DNA of 64,000 bases from Manis javanica (Eukaryota > Chordata > Mammalia > Pholidota > Manidae), in NCBI RefSeq assembly GCF_040802235.1, contig NC_133172.1, positions 62,875,613 through 62,939,612 on the forward strand, written 5' to 3'. Below are positions 34,896-48,252 of this stretch, in pieces. Every line of letters starts with the position of its first letter. The first letter of the stretch is position 1. A program made the translations under genes and the position numbers. The notes beneath the pieces were generated by a model. It did no database searches and had not been told where the DNA came from. It was given only the letters and a program-made list of their open reading frames with translations.

Positions 34896-37859
34896 CCTCG
34901 GTGAGTCGTCGTGTTTCCCACCTGCCCGTTGTTCATTTTTTACCTTCTGTGTTATGTCTGGTGGTCTTGACCTGGGCGTGCAGGTGCGTGCCTCGGCCAG
35001 TGCCCCCACCCCCCATCACCCTGTGCCCCTGTGGGGCAGTGGGTGTGTCGCCCTGCGGAGGGGGCGAGGGTGGGCAGTGTCCTCAGTCGCCCGTGGGGAC
35101 AGGGTGGGCCTCTGTTCCAGGCCTTGCAGAACTGCCCTCCTGCATTCTTCCCAGTGCATTTGATTTTAGAAAGAAGGAGCAGAGGCTGTTGTCCTCAAGG
35201 GCTCAGCCCGCAGAGGAATGTCTGGGCGGGCGCCCCAGAAACCCTGAGGCCCACCCTCCGCTGGAGCATGGAAGCTGCCACAGCAGCCATGTGGGGTGCA
35301 GAGCAGCCGGCCCCGGGTGGGCTCCAGTCGGTCGCAGCCAGGAGAGGACCCGGCGGTGGGGGAGTGCGGGGCTGCGGGCAGAGGCTCCACCCTGTCCTGG
35401 GGTCTGGGCTGGCTGCGGGCTGCTGAGCTGAGTTGATGAGAGGCGGTGTGGTGGGTCCTCGTCAGAGTGCCCAGGACCTTCAGAGGGCGGCTCTGGGGCA
35501 CCGCTGCCTGGAGGGCAGGGGGACTCAGGCTTTCCTGGAACACAGGGCGGGGTCGCACAGTTTGTGTCCCGTATCTCTGCTTCACAGGGCAGACCCAGGC
35601 CCAGAGCTAACCGCCACGCAGCTGGGAGGGCTCACACTCGGGGGGTCGGGGGAAGGCCTGCCCCCGTTCCCAGCCCCACAGGGATCAGTCCCCTGGCCGC
35701 TATAAGACATGGAAGCTTCCCACCCAAGTTTGGGCTTCGGAGCCCTTCGGAGTTCTCCTGGTGATCCTAGTGTCATCGGCAGCCCTGGAGGCCTGTGAGG
35801 TGCTGAAGGCTGGGCCCTGCCCCAGGCCTGCTGCTCGGCAGATCCGGGTGGGCCTGGAGCCTGCATTGCCCGGGAGCTCCTGGAACGCTGGTTCTTCCAC
35901 CTCTTGGGGGACCCCGGGGGAGGGGAGGCCCCCAGGGACGAGAGGAGGGGTCCCCTAGGGAGGGGAGGCCCCAGGGCTGTGGCAGGCTAGCCATGCCTGC
36001 TGAGGGCAAGGGAGGGCGGGTTCTGGCCTGTGTGAAACTGATGACCGCTCCTACCCTACAGACCCCCCAAGTCACGAGGGACCCAAGTGGTGTCTGCTCT
36101 GGGACCCCTCTGCCACCTCAAAAACGGTCCTGTGAGGAGATATTAAGGGATTCGCAAAGCAGTAAAATGAGCTGAGAGGAGGTGGTGTATTTGTCGCGGG
36201 CCGCCTTGCATCCAGGGACATAAACGCCACCAGGCCCGGGGTTTTGAGCTCTGGCTCGCCACCCGGTGCGAGGACAGTGTGCGCGGCCCAACGGGGTGGA
36301 GTCTGCACTATACTTTGCATGAACAAATGTGTGCCCTGCTCAGGCCCCACTTTCTTTCCTTACCAGGGTCACCGGCAGGTCACCTGGGGGCCAGCGCCAG
36401 AGGCCTGGCGGTGGCTGTGGCTGTCTTGCGGCCGGGCCGAGGTCACCAGGAGCGGGACGTCCACAGCCGTGTCATCCTTTCTGAGGGGATGTGGAGCCCT
36501 TCTTGCTCCTTGGCGCCTACAGGTTCTCAAGGGTGCAGGGTGGACGCTCCCAGGCCCGGTTCATGGGAGAGGCTGCATGTGCCCATGGGTCGGTCTGGTG
36601 GCCCGGCCCCCGGGCTGCCACCCAGCGTGGTCCAAGTCCTGACACCATGGTTCATCATGTGGCCTGGAGAAGGTCACTGACTCTGCAGAGGGTAGTGGGA
36701 GTAGACTTGCCCTGGGGCCCTGCATGGTGGGGCTTATGTGAGACGGTGTCCATGCGATGCTACGTACAGTGCAGGGCGTGCGGGCGCTCAGAGGCGAGGA
36801 TGGGAACTCAGCGCTCAACACCTCCGCCCTCCAGACCCCTGCAGGGGCACAGGTTTGCTCCTGAATTTGCATTTAGGTTGACCATGTCTGGGGGTGGGCT
36901 GGGAAGTGGGCAGGTTTCAGAACACAGGGAAAAGGACGTTGCTATGCGTCCCCACCCCCACTTCTTGGTGTGGCACTAAACTGTTCGCCTGGAACTGGGA
37001 GCCCACATTGCTTCCCAGGAGTGACCACAGAGTGGGGTGAGTGAGGGGGAGGTGCCTGCTCCTGAGGGCGGAGGCCCCCTGGGCAGCCATAGCAGCCCCA
37101 GGGCTGTGGCAGCAGACCCCGTGCTGCCCGCCACCCATGCCTGGTGCTGCTTTGTGAGTGAGCAGAATCGCGGGCAGGTGGAGCCAGGAAGGAACCCTGT
37201 CCAGGCATCTTCCTGGCAGGTTGGCCGTTCCTCTGGCCCACGGCGTGGCAGACATGGCCGATCGATCTGAGCGCTCAGAATGGGGGGCTCATCCCTGCCT
37301 CCGCTGGGAGAGTGAGCCTGTGTGCTGTGTGGCCGCGGGGGCAGCACCCAGCCAGAGCTAGCCGGCGGCTCAGGCAGGACCAGATCCTGGGACCCCTGAC
37401 CGTGAATGTGGGGGTGCTGGCTGGCCTTGAAATGCTCTCTAAGCACAGTGGTGCTCCCGGGACTGGAGGGACTCGGGGTCTAGAGCCTCAGGTGTGGCCT
37501 CCTCCAGGAGGGGCTTCCAGACGCCCGGCACATTTGAGCACCTGCTGAATGCCCGGCCCTGGGCCCGTGCCCGCACAGCCAGCTCAGGGTCCCGCTTGCC
37601 TTCACTCTGCTGCGCCTGTGAGTCAGGGGCCCCCACCAGGCCGCTCCAGGGCCCCTGGGGGCATGGGGTCCAGGCAGAGAGTGGGCCATCTGCCAGGTCC
37701 CCGGGAAGGGTCTCTGACTGGGCGTCTTTCCATCTTACACCCTGAGGATCTGAGCGTACAGGATGGGGAAGGTTTGGGTTTATCAAAAAATATTATTCAT
37801 TATGAAAATGGCATATCCTGGTAAAAATATCAAACGGTTAGACTGGTGTAAAGTACCCA

Positions 37860-38265
37860 CGTCCCGTCAGGACCTCTTCATCTCTTTAGAGGGAGTTAGA
37901 TTTTTTTCTAGGCTTCTTTTCAGCATATATGCAGATGCGTCTGTCACTCCTGCGTGGCTTTCTGTTACGGCCCTTGTCTTTGCAGTTCTTCGCTTCCCTT
38001 TATCTACGTCAAGGACATCTTTGCCGTCAGTGTGCCCAGACCCGTGTCCCTCTCACGGCCGCATGGTATTCCGTGGTATGGACGCGCCATGCTGGTCCAG
38101 CCCTTACTCTGTTAATGAATGTTTTCAATGCATCCCATCTTTTGGTCACAAACAAGGCTGCACAGATTGCCCTTGAGCACCCCCTTTGCTGCTGGCATGT
38201 GTATTTCTGCGCCGTAATCTCCCAGAGCGAGCGGTGCTGGCTGATGTGTGTGGTTAAGGTTTGAG
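37860..38265 (-). mobile_element. Old L1-related fragment, antisense
   Basis: GCATGGTATTCCGTGGTATG, ACTCTGTTAATGAATG and GTCACAAACAAGGCTGCACA correspond to the reversed 'tggctgcatagtattccattgtatgg ... acaaacaatgctgcaatg' block of old L1s. Confidence 0.6.
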
Positions 38266-38335
38266 GGAGATGCCGCCACAGGAGGGGTGGGGTGGCCTCG
38301 GCTGCCTGCCGGGTCACAGAGGGGGATCGCCCTGT

Positions 38336-38697
38336 GGTAGGTTGCTAGTGGTCCCCAAAGACACCGCCTCCTAGTCCGCAGGACCTGTGGCTATGTGACC
38401 TTCCCTGGCAAAAGGGACTGAGTTCAGGACCATGCGATGAGGGGTCATGCAGGAGTACCGAGGGGGCCGGGTAACCGCAAGGGTCCTTATCAGAGGAAGA
38501 GAAGGGTCAGACTCTGAGAAGGGGGGAGGAGGGCAGGGGGAGCCCCGAGCCAAGGCCTGTGGGGCCCTGAGGAGCTGGAAAAGGCAAGAAGCAGTCTGCC
38601 CTGTCGACCCCTGGAGTTCAGCCCCTGCAGACTGATTCTAGAACTATGACCTCTAGGACTAAAGATGATGAAAGCGTGTTGTTTAAGCCACTGAGCA
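38336..38697 (+). mobile_element. MaLR (MLT1-like) LTR, sense
   Basis: GGTCCCCAAAGACACCGCCT, CTATGTGACCTTCCCTGGCA, AAAAGGGACTGAGTTCAGGA, AAGGGTCCTTATCAGAGGAA and GTGTTGTTTAAGCCACTGAG span most of an MLT1-like LTR in order. It is the most complete LTR in the window. Confidence 0.85.
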
Positions 38698-40186
38698 TGT
38701 GGGGACAGGACCTGCTGCGGCTCCACAGGACCCTGTGTGTCCCCCATTCCCACTGGGAGTGGGGAGTCTGGCTCAGTGTCCCCCAGCTGGGTCCCAGGGG
38801 GCCGTTCCCGCTCCGCCCCCACCAGGCGGCCTGCTCTGCGGGGCTGGGCTCTCTGTGCAGGGGGAGGCCGGCCACTTACCAGGGGATGCCTTCTGGTGGG
38901 GGGGAGCCGTCTGTTCCAGCTCTGCCCTCCCAACACTAAAAAAAACAAACACAGAGAAGGAGAGACTGGGCATGGGGTGCCAGATCCTGGGAGACGACAG
39001 GTTCAGCGCTGGCCGAGGGCTCTCCCGGGTGAGGCTGTGCTGCACAGGGCTGTGTGTGCCTACGAACCTTGGCTTCTGTCCCAGAGATCCAGGGACTCTT
39101 GACCTTGGGCCTGTGTCTGATGTCTCAGGGGGCTGGCAGGTGTCAGGGACGTGGGGGGCCAGCTCCTGCCCACACCCCCACCACCCGCTCCCTCTCCCGT
39201 GGTCAGGGATGCGGGCTGTCAGATGTGGTTAGGATTGGCGCCTGCTTTGCTCTCTGCCACTTGTCAGAGAGAATGCACAGAGCCTCTGACTCACCCGCAG
39301 GCAGCTTGCCCGCCTGGCACACGGGAAGGTGACATGGAAAAGGGGAAGCCAGCCATGTGCTGGCCGGGGCCGGGGCCGGGCGCCTGTCCTCCGCTGAGCT
39401 CACCTCCCAAGAGCAGCTGCCGCCTTTCACGAGGCCCTGGAGAAGGGGCCCGAGAGTGGTCTCGGCAATCCCTGCCCGGACGTGGTGGCTGGGGGGCTTC
39501 TCTAGACCCGACCCCCAGCCCTCCAGCTGGAGCCACAGCCTGTTGCTGCTCTGCTCCGGGGCACGGGGGAGTGGCCTCACGCACGGTGCGCACACTCCCT
39601 GGGCCTTCATGTTCAACTCTGGAAAACAGTGAGGATGGTGGGCCTGGGGGCTCACGGTGAGGATACGTGCGTGTCTGGGGAACCCCGGGATGCCCGGCAC
39701 GCTTGGGACATGTCAGAGCAGGTGGGGAGAGAGCCCAGAGGGATCCTGCCTGCGGCTCCCTGGCGGCCATCAGCCTCAGCGTCCCCACCTGAGTGAAGCC
39801 ACACGCTCAGTGCCCAGGACACCAGTCAGATCTGGGGAGCATAGTTTGGTGTGAGTTCATTTCGGTGGGGCCTGGAGGCTGGCCAGCACTGGGGGGTGCA
39901 TGCGTGCTCCCGATGGCTCCCCTGCCTGCCCTGCCCTCTGCTGCATGACCCTGCGGTGCTTTGTCTGCTTGGGGGAATGGGGCAGGCGTGCGGACGTGCC
40001 AGTTGGCACCGAGGCCCTGGACCCTAGAGGCTCCGACCGTCTCTGCTCGGGGCTCCGGCGCTCCTGCCGACGCCATGGCGACTTGCCCTGGGGAGCCTGC
40101 GTCCCTGGGACAAGATCCCCGCAGACCGGGATCCTTGAGCAACAATAAATTAGTATTTGCGCCTCCGTTTTGGGGCGGGACTGGCT

Positions 40187-40527
40187 GTGTGAGTGTCCTG
40201 GGGCTGCGGTGACTGAGTGCCACAAAATGGGGGGCCTAAACCGACAGAAATGCATCCTCTCCTAGTTCTGAAGCCAGAAGTCAAAAATCCAGGTGGGCAG
40301 GGCCACGCCGCCTCTGGGGGCTCCGGGGGAGGGCCCTCCTGCCTCCTGCGGCTCCCGGGGGCTCGGGGTCCCTTGGCTTGTGGCCTCCTCCCTCCATCTC
40401 TGCCTCTGTCCCCGCTCCTTACAGGGCCCGCCCTGATCCAGTACGACCTCACCTGAATGATAGCTGGGCCACTCCCAGGTTCCGGGTGGATGTGAATTTG
40501 GGGGCCACCTTCCAACCACTACAATCT
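40187..40527 (-). mobile_element. MaLR (MLT1-like) LTR, antisense
   Basis: GAGTGTCCTGGGGCTGCGGT, TGCCACAAAATGGGGGGCCT, CCCTTGGCTTGTGGCCTCCT, CCTGATCCAGTACGACCTCA and TGAATTTGGGGGCCACC follow the reversed MLT1-like order with small deletions. Confidence 0.85.
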
Positions 40528-41892
40528 GACTGGCTGTGCACCTCAGTGCCGCCCTGAACCACAGCTCCTGCCTCTGAAACTACGCCTGTCCTCCAGGCAG
40601 CTCAGGCCACAACTTTGTATTCCCCGGGCCGGCCCTCGGTCGGCTCAAGCCCCACCCCATTGAGTGTCTTCAGTTCCCGGGTACTCGGTGCCCGTGGGTC
40701 GTGCTCTGGAGCTCGTGGGGCACGCCTTCAGCCTCCCGGGATTCTTGCTGACCGTGGCGGCTTTCCGCGAACACCCACCTGCCCCAGGTGTGTGTGGTAG
40801 GCTCTGCAGAGGGCTTGGAGAGACGGAAGGGGGTTCGTCTTGGTCACTGAAGGAACCCGCCGGTGCCTCCGGAGAGCACTCTTCTTAGAAGGCCCCAGCT
40901 CCTCCTCCAGCGGGAGCTCCAGGCTTTGCCTGTTGTCCACCCCCCGAGCTCTGCTGCCGCGCCCGGACTCTGCCCTAGGATTCCCTTTGCTTCCCAGAAG
41001 TCCCACTGATGGGCTGTGCCAGGCAACGGGTTGTCCACCACAGGGCTCCCTCTCCCAGCCTGCCTAGTGCCCAGGAAAGGCACCATTTCAGCATTAAAAT
41101 TATGGATTCAACCCTGCCGGCTTGGAGGCTGGAGGGAGAAGCAGGCGGGGATGAGAGGACGAGGTGGGGAAGGGGGCGTCTCACTGTGTAAGCACCTCGC
41201 TCAACTGTTTCTAGTGTTTAGAGATCTGTATGTTTTGATTAACAGAGCCCCGAACTATCTAGCCATACTTCAGGGGATTTTGAAAAGTAATTTGGACTTG
41301 AGGTTTTCTCCCAAACGACATCTGTGTAAAAAGTGACTTGGTTGTACAAATCAGGACTCATTGCCTGTAAGAGAATCACACCTCAGATGAGCTCAAGCAA
41401 AAGGGACTGTGTTGACTGTCGTTCCTTGGGTCGGCTTCAGGCACAGCTGGACCCAGGTGTTCAGAGACCATTGGCGCTCTTTCTCTCTGTCTCGGTTCTG
41501 CTTTCCTCTGTGTGTCTGTTTCACTCTCCAGCAGGTTCTGTGCATGTGGTAGGAAAGATGGACCTGCACTCATAGAACCCTTAGTTCTCAACCCCAGAGG
41601 GAAGGAGAGACCTTTTCCCCTGGGTCCCATGATCTAGAAAACCTTGAGCACCTGCCTGCTCACCGCCCTTGAGGGATGGAATTTTCTGATTGGCCAGGCT
41701 GGGCCGTGTGCCCACCTCTAATGGGAGGGGCTGGCCGGAGGAGGGACACCCTGACAGATGCCCCAGTAGGACAAAGAGTGGGGAGGGGTGGCCCCTTACG
41801 GGCGGCACTGGGCAAGGGAGGTCTGTCCAGACTTTGGAAGGGAGTGGCACAGACTCATGTCCTCGTGTCTGTGATGACCGGGATGCCGCCAA

Positions 41893-42705
41893 CGGCTTTT
41901 TATTGAGATACATCTGTGTACCATGAGGTCACCCTCTTAAAGGGTACAATTCAGGAGTTTCTAGTGTATGTAGAGCTGTGCAGCCATCACCACTACTTCC
42001 GGAACATTTTATCCCCCCAAAAAGAAACCTGTACCCATCAACTGTCACCCTGTGCCCCACTCCCCCAGCCCTGGCAGCCACTAATCCACATTCTCCATGC
42101 ATTTGCCTGTTTTGGACATTTTGTATAAGTGGAATTTTACAATATAGGGCCTTTTATGCCTGGCTTCTCTCACTGAGCACATTTTCAAGGATCATCCGTG
42201 TTGTAGTGCGTGTCAGCACCTCACTCCTTTCGTGGCTGAGTAACACTCCACATTGTGTTTATCCACCATCCTTTGATGGACATTTGAGTTGTTTCCACTC
42301 TTGTCTAGTATGAATGATGTTGCTGTGAACACCCACATGCATGTTTTTGTGTGGGTGAGTGTTTTCAGTTGTCTCGGGTACACACCTGGGAGGACTGTGG
42401 GGCCACCCGGCAGGTCTGGGCATCCCTTCTGAACAGCCACGCGGACAGTGGCCGCCCCATTTTCCATTCCTGTTAGTAGTGTGGGTTGGGTTCCAGTCTT
42501 CCACATCTTTGTCAGCATGTATTATTGTCCATCTTTTTTATTCTGGCCGTCCTAGTGGGTGTGAGGGGGCATCTCCCTCTGGTTTTGATTTGCATTGTCC
42601 GGTGGCTAATGACATCAAAGCATCTTTTCGTGTGCCTGGTGGCCACGTGTGACTCTTCTTTGGAGAACCGTCTGCAGGTTGCGTTTTTAATACGCATTTG
42701 TGTCT
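41893..42705 (-). mobile_element. L1 LINE 3' fragment, antisense (longest copy)
   Basis: TTTTTATTGAGATACATCTG, AAAGGGTACAATTCAGGAGT, GTGCAGCCATCACCACTACT, TTTGATGGACATTTGAGTTG and GGTTTTGATTTGCATTGTCC run from L1M 3' UTR well into reversed ORF2. Confidence 0.9.
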
Positions 42706-42734
42706 TCCGTCTGCTCTGCACCGCGGTAGGGGAG

Positions 42735-42905
42735 GCAGTGTTCCTGTCAGCTACTGCTGCTGTGTAACAAAGACTCCAAACGTAGTGGCTCGAAACAGGA
42801 AGGCGTTAGTCGTCTGCTGCCGACTCCACTGGGCTGGGGCTATGGTCCTGCCCGACCGTGCTGGAACATTCCGGGTGGAAAGCTGGCGCTGGCTGCTGGC
42901 TGCTC
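42735..42905 (-). mobile_element. Possible MaLR-type LTR fragment, antisense
   Basis: TCAGCTACTGCTGCTGTGTA, ACAAAGACTCCAAACGTAGT and GGCTCGAAACAGGAAGG resemble the reversed 'ctattgctgtgtaacaaattaccccaaa' LTR start. The rest is too diverged to align by eye. Confidence 0.5.
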
Positions 42906-45197
42906 AGACGTCAGTTCTAGGCTTGTCCTGGGGCAGCGGCAGGCCAGCCTCGGGGCAGACCTGAGTTCTCTGCAGCGGTCACCAGGGAGATGGCCCTCCC
43001 GCCCCAAGGCCCTGCTGGGCTCAGCCTCTGGAGCAGTGGAGGGAGAGCGAAGAGGCTGGAGCTGCCGAGGGGCCTGAGGCCTTCCTGAGCCTCTGGGTGC
43101 CGCCCAAGCTTCCAGGGAGTCCCCGGGGCACCGGGAGGCAGGGGGGCGTCCCTCACTCTCCGCGTCACCTTCGCCGCTCTGCTCCCACACCCCCGCCCCG
43201 CGCTGCTCCCGGGGGAGGGCACGTGTAGGCCTTCGAATCCCGGCTCTGCCTGCTGGGCCTCGGACCCCCACGCCTGCTGCTGGTTGCCTCAGTGTTAAGG
43301 GAGCTTCTTGTCTAAGTCAGGATTAGAAAGACCTGCGTGTGGTCATTGGTGGGCATGACTCTCGGGCTCCTAACCTCGGGCTCCCCGCCGGTCTTCTTCT
43401 CCTGCAGTTTGCTTGTTGGGGAAACCAGCTCGCCCGTCCTGTGGAATTTCCCACGGCCTGAGTGAGTCCTGGCCTGGGCTTCCTGTGTTCCTCTGGCCTG
43501 TGGGTGTCCTGAGAGTGGTGTTCAGACACAAGGCCTGACCAGATTCCGATGCTGTGGCCCCAGGGGCGCTGATGGAGTGTGGAGACAGCGGGCACTGCCG
43601 CTTGGCGAGGTGTGGGCCTTGGTCTCTTGCTGTCCCAGGGCACCTGGTTCTGACTTGGCATGAAACGTCTGTTGCGCTGAGCCGCTGCTGTTTGTCGGGC
43701 CTCTTGGTTACAGCAGCTGACCCAGCCTGGCAGCTATACTGCCTGCTTCAACTGAGGTCCATCCTGCCAGTGTGTGCAGGACCCTCCCAGCACTGGCCGG
43801 TCCCCCAGGGCAGCGGAGGGAGGCCTGGGCTTGTGCTGGCCCATCTCCAGGCAGGCCATGGTCCTGGTGCATCCAGCCCATGCTGTTTGGATGGGAGCTC
43901 GGCCCAACCAGCCTTGTGTGTTGGCAAAGTGGATGACTGCCTGGCGTCCCCTGGCTGTGAGTGCCGGGCAGGGGCCCCGGGAGGCCACTGGCGGGTTAGA
44001 GGGAGGTCGTGCTGATGGCTGGGACCTTACAGCCAGGCTGCCCACACCGGCAGCTCCAGCCGGGGCAGGGGGCCTGCCACACTCCTCCCGGACTGGCCTC
44101 TGGGCCTGGCTTGCCTCCTTCAGCTCTGAATGGTGCTGGTCTCTTCCTCTCAGTCAGTGAAAGAGTCAGATAAAGACGCGGCCTCTGAGCCCCACCCCCA
44201 AGTGCCCGTTGGTGTGCTGGGACACTGCTGGCACAGCCACGCTTCTCCCGTGTAGACGTGCCTACGCAGGAGGCGTACCCGGCAAGCTGCTGTGCTTCCC
44301 CACGCACCCTTCTCTCAGGCACGGCTGGAACCTCTGTGTGATGCGAAAGACCAGCTGGACAGACGCTCCCTCCCTTTCTAACGCCGTCTGGCTGAGAGGC
44401 TGAAGTGAAGTTTATGGGCCTCACAGGCACGTGTGTAAAATCCCATCTCTGCAGAAGACAGAAGCAGCTGGAACCGTGGACATTCATGAACGTTGCAATA
44501 CTTGAATTTCGCCCCACAGCTGAATGCCTGCAACCTCCCCAAGCCCCTTAATTCCATCTGTGACTGGGGTGGCCCTGGGCCCCTGTGGGTGCTGAGGTTT
44601 GGCAGTGTTGAGCAGGGGTGGGGTCCTGGGGGTCCCTGCAGCAGGCCCCGCTGTCTCCCCATCCTCCCAGCACAGGTGGGGACCCAGAAGGCCCTCAGGA
44701 GGTCTCGGGACAGCAGCCCTAGTTGGTGCCGCATCCTGGACCTCAAGGCTCAGCTCTGCTAGCCTGGGCCCTCCAGTGCCAGGCCCCAAGGAGGCCTGTT
44801 CTCCCTGGGCAGGAGCCCTGGCTGGTAGCACTTTGGGGTAAAGGGAATTGTGGGGGCAGAGAAACCGGGCAGTCCAGGCCCCACCCCACGGAGGCCTTTT
44901 CGGCAACTCTCAGGCCTTGTGGTCAGACTGGCTTCCTGATGGCCGTGGAGGTCCAGAAGGGCCAGCCAGGAGACTGATTGGTGTGAGACCATCTGTGGTG
45001 GCTGGTTCGGGGGTCTGGGATCTCCCAGGAGATGGACCTGCTCTAGAGGGTCTACACCTGTGCAGAGAGGCACTGACAGGCCCAGGGCGCCCCTCACATG
45101 TCCCTTCTCTGGGGGGTCAGCTCAAAGGACAGACCCTGACCCCTCCACTCAGCAGGGCTTCGCAGCCCCAGGACAGCCCTCCGGGCCTGGGCTCCCG

Positions 45198-45212
45198 GCA
45201 CCCCCTGGTGGA
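45198..45212 (-). promoter_or_regulatory. CTCF-like motif
   Basis: The reverse complement reads TCCACCAGGGGGTGC, one mismatch from the CTCF core CCACCAGGGGGCGC. It is a single motif in unique sequence; occupancy cannot be judged. Confidence 0.35.
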
Positions 45213-46799
45213 CATCCCGCTCGCTGCCTACCCCCCAGGCAGCTCTCGGCACTCTTGTGTCCCGTCCACTTGCAGGGCCTTTCCTTGGATCCAGCCTGGA
45301 GACCTCCTGCGCACCCCTCCCGACATGCCTCTGTGAACCCATCCCAACTCCAAGAGGGGGTGGCGGCTCCCTGTCTGTGACCCCGGTGCCCTTTACTCTC
45401 CCCTCTGTGTTTGGCATCCGTCTTGTGCCAGGGAAGGGTCTGTTAACATACTGGGCTTGTGAGCACCCCTAAGTAAGGACAGTTTCCTTCTCAGTGCCCA
45501 GCAGGTACAGGAAAGGGGGGGAGTGTTGGAGATCTTTCTAGCACAGACGCCCACATCAGGAGCGGGTGCCGTGGGCTCAGGGGCTCGGCCAGAGCTTCCC
45601 TGAGCCCCGGTGTTCCCATCTGGACATCAGGCACAATGAGCGACACCCACCCTGGCCCCAGGGCAGCACCGGGAAGCCCTCAGGGATTGCAACAGCCAGC
45701 AGGGTCCCGTTCTCACCGTGGCACCCTCCAGGCCGGCGGGACCAGCAGCGCGCTTGCTGAAGAGCACCCGTAGCAGGGGGCTCCCCAGCCGCGCTCCAAG
45801 CCCTCTCACTGGCGCAGTGCTGTTCCCTGGGGTCCGATTATGGTTCCAGCCAGCCCGAGGGGACCGCGGGTGTGCACTGGTCACCCGGTGACTCCAGCAG
45901 GGACTTGTGAGAAATCCCTGCCCGAGTCTGGCTCTGGGAAGAATTGTCACCACAGACAAGCTGCTCCTTGTGGCCAAGCACCTGAAGGGTGTGGCCGCCC
46001 AGCCTCCTGTTACCCAGAGAGCGACCCACGTGGCCTGGGCCGCCGAGGCTGCTGTAGCCCGGGGTGTCCCTCAGTCTAGGAGGTGACCTCCGTCTGCGCC
46101 AGCCCTGTACGCCTGGGTGGCTTGTGCTGCCCCCTCCCGCTGCCCCGGAGAACGGAGCTGCCAACACAACCCGCCGGCGAGGCCACCAGACCCACCCCAG
46201 ATGGCCCTGCTCGGCTCCGGGGGCAGGGCTGTCGCTCCGCTGGGCCTCTTCCCCTGTCCAGAGACCGGGCTCGCTTTCTACTTTAGTTTTAAATGCTGTT
46301 TCCTCTTTCCCGTAAACAATCCTAACCGTTCCTGGAGGGACAGTCACCGTGTTGGCCAGCACTGGTCAGTGCCTGGCATCTGCCCTGTGGGGGCCATCGG
46401 CGATGGGGTTCGCTGCAAGCCAGGGGGGCCCCGATAGTGGGTCTCTCAGGACCGCCAGCAGCTGTGCCCTGACTGCGAGCATCCCTCCCGGTGTTGGCCA
46501 GCCAGGCAGGTGCTGCCGGGCCTGCAGCAGGCAGGGGCCTCACAGGACCCTCAGGGTGGCACAGGAACTCTGTGGGAACAGCTGCTTCCCTGCCCCAGTC
46601 CTCCTCTGGCTCCGGGCACACCCCCACCCTTGCCCAGAGGTTAGCTGACAAAGCATAACAGACGGGGGCTCAGACAGCACACGGTGCTCACCCTTCGGGA
46701 GGCCAAGGCCAGTGAGTACGGCCAGAGCCCCCCCACCCCACCTCGATCACGGAGCCCTCCTGCGGCCTGCCCTCAGGGTGCTCAGGGGGCGCTCTGCCC

Positions 46800-46965
46800 A
46801 TCTTAGAAGGCCACTCAGCCCGTTGCATCAGGGTCCCACCAGCAGGACCTCATGACCTGAACTACCCCCTAAAAAGCCTTAGCTCCAAATACAGCTACAT
46901 TTGGGGGTTAGGGCCTCACATGAATTTGAAGGGCAGGGGACACAGTTCATACTGTCCTGTTCACA
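46800..46965 (-). mobile_element. MaLR (MLT1-like) LTR fragment, antisense
   Basis: AGGACCTCATGACCTGAACT, CTAAAAAGCCTTAGCTCCAA, ATACAGCTACATTTGGGGGT and TAGGGCCTCACATGAATTTG, then GGGACACAGTTCATAC, match reversed MaLR LTR 3' landmarks. Confidence 0.75.
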
Positions 46966-47414
46966 CGCCGTGTCTGGAAGAGGCAGTCCTAGGAGGAAGG
47001 GCAGAGGCCCCAGGGGTGGGTGGGGAGCGACTCCTCATGTCAAGGGGTGGGGATTTCTGTTTGGGGTGGTGGGACAGGGTTTGAAATGAGCCTGGTGGTC
47101 ATTGTAAAACACTGGATGTCATCGATGCCATGGAGTCGCACACTTAGGGTCAGCGAGGCAGGTTTTACTTCATGTGTGTCTACCACACTAGAAAGGCCAA
47201 GGCAGCCTGAACCAAGGAGCTGGCGGGCGCCCTGCTGGCACCCCTCCAGGGCAGGCCCTGCTATGCTCACAGCCCTGGGGGCAGCAGCCACTGTGCCCCC
47301 CTCCACGAGGCCGTGGGACCCAGCTTGTTACCACCGCCTGCTCGGGGCCACCCATCCTCTGGTGCCCAGGCCTGTTTGTTACCTGTCATCTCGGGCTTAC
47401 TGCAAACCTGGCAC

Positions 47415-47530
47415 CCTGGAGATGCCTGGCAGATGCTGCTCTAGGTGGGGGCAGTGCAGAAAGTAGAGGTGACTGCCTGAGGTCACAGAGCCACTGACCA
47501 GCCCGGCCAGATTTGAGCCCCAAAGGCAGT
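47415..47530 (-). repeat. MIR fragment
   Basis: CTGCCTGAGGTCACAGAGCC and GGCCAGATTTGAGCCCCAAA match the reversed MIR core. Confidence 0.6.
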
Positions 47531-47594
47531 GCGTGGGGTGGAGAATTTCTTCTCTGCCTTCTGGGGTCAGCTCAGCTCTACTGGGACGAGGATT

Positions 47595-47692
47595 CTCTGT
47601 CTCTCTGTGACCAGCTGTCCCTCTGTCTCTGCCTGCCTCGATGTCTCTCACAGTCTCTGTCTCTCTCTGTGTGTCTCAGTCTCCACCTGTGG
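47595..47692. repeat. CT/TG-rich low-complexity tract
   Basis: Degenerate TCTCTG/TCTGTC repeats. No larger unit is apparent. Confidence 0.8.
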
Positions 47693-48252
47693 ATTCTGGC
47701 AGGGATCTAGGGAACAAGGGAGGGCGTCCAGGTGGCCCCACTCAGGCTCTGGTGGGCTGGGAGGAGGGCTGGGGGCTGGGGGCAGCCAGCTGTGCTTCCT
47801 GACTGCAGCCCTCCGTGCCACTCGCTTGGACGGGCCACGGGCTCTCTGAGGGGCTGAGCCCCAGCCAGTCCACCCCAATCCCTCCCTTTCTAAGCACCCG
47901 CCTGCCTCACCAGCCCAGCTGCGGCCTGCCTGGCTGGTGCCAGCACAGCAGTCACACGAGGTCCTGATTGCCGGCGGGCACCGCGTGGCTGTGACCTGGG
48001 ACAGCCGCCCCGCGCTGGAGTCGGGGATGCTGCCCATAGTGGCTGCCAAGGGCTCTGGGCTGAGAAGGATGCCGAGGCCAATGTGGGCTCCGGGGAGCAC
48101 CTGGGTGGGCCGGAGATGCCAGCAGAGGGTCCGTGGGGGTGCGGCACCCCTCAGCTGTCTGGGGAGGGTGAAGGGAAGCGGATGGACGCTGGCCTGTCAA
48201 CTGCGTTTCTCTGCAGTGAGCTGCTCGCTGTCTCCGGCCAAGTGCATAGCTT

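Noticed and set aside
38336..38697. Possible coding remnant of an endogenous retrovirus
   Set aside because: Only LTR sequence is present. No internal region or viral gene is visible at this or any other MaLR fragment.
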